Source of the DNA: Leptidea sinapis
Taxonomy: Eukaryota > Arthropoda > Insecta > Lepidoptera > Pieridae
Reading direction: 5' to 3'
DNA length: 64,000 nt
Assembly: GCF_905404315.1 (NCBI RefSeq)
Contig: NC_066310.1
Location: 7,316,001 to 7,380,000 of the forward strand
The notes under the pieces are model-generated. The model made no database searches and had not been told where the DNA came from. It saw only the letters and a list, made by a program, of their open reading frames with translations. The position numbers and the translations under genes were made by a program. Position 1 is the first letter of the stretch. Each line of letters begins with the position of its first letter. Shown here one piece after another: positions 63,976-64,000 of the stretch.

Positions 63976-64000
63976 GTTGGTTTATATCCGAACAATTACA

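Overview
This window looks like nuclear DNA from a lepidopteran insect. It is AT-rich, its genes have many short exons in long introns, and most of its bulk is the wreckage of retrotransposons, SINE-like repeats and small foldback elements typical of moth and butterfly genomes. No species can be named. Exon limits below were set by reading frame, splice-site dinucleotides and phase. No alignment or search was run, so family names come from recognised motifs.

Layout. (1) 1-7.4 kb, + strand: the last four exons of an immunoglobulin-domain membrane protein of the Fasciclin-3 type; its 5' part lies before the window. (2) 10.2-14.1 kb, + strand: a complete five-exon chymotrypsin-fold gene whose catalytic His and Ser are both replaced, so it is a serine protease homologue. 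Its fourth intron holds a LINE fragment and a displaced copy of part of exon 3. (3) 17.6-25.2 kb, + strand: two, possibly three, exons of a second Fas3-like immunoglobulin gene, incomplete. (4) 27.9-47.6 kb, - strand: an 11-exon gene for the Paf1-complex subunit Leo1 (fly Atu), 688 codons and complete. Its introns hold a LINE with a 1042-codon open ORF2, a decayed relative on the opposite strand, and many shorter repeats. (5) 52.2-53.5 kb: a hAT DNA transposon remnant with an 8-bp target duplication. (6) 53.8-54.9 kb: a divergent pair, an unrecognised 91-residue ORF on - and a CARD (death-fold) ORF or first exon on +. (7) 55-64 kb: repeats and foldback elements, no gene recognised.

Repeat families, with local names used below: LINE-A (Jockey/CR1 group, 3' end just before a short A tail) and its relative LINE-A2; LINE-B and LINE-C (other Jockey/CR1-like families, mostly C-terminal RT pieces and 3' tails); RTE-like C-terminal pieces; S1 (about 310 bp, A-tailed, ten clear copies); tRNA-SINE (tRNA-like head, five copies plus a tail fragment); and several inverted-repeat elements.

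No operon-like cassette or wholly new system is evident. The best leads are the serine protease homologue with its intronic exon copy, the altered disulphide pattern in the Fas3-like domains, the CARD exon with its divergent neighbour, and a filled/empty insertion-site pair (about 17.9 kb versus 55.1 kb).
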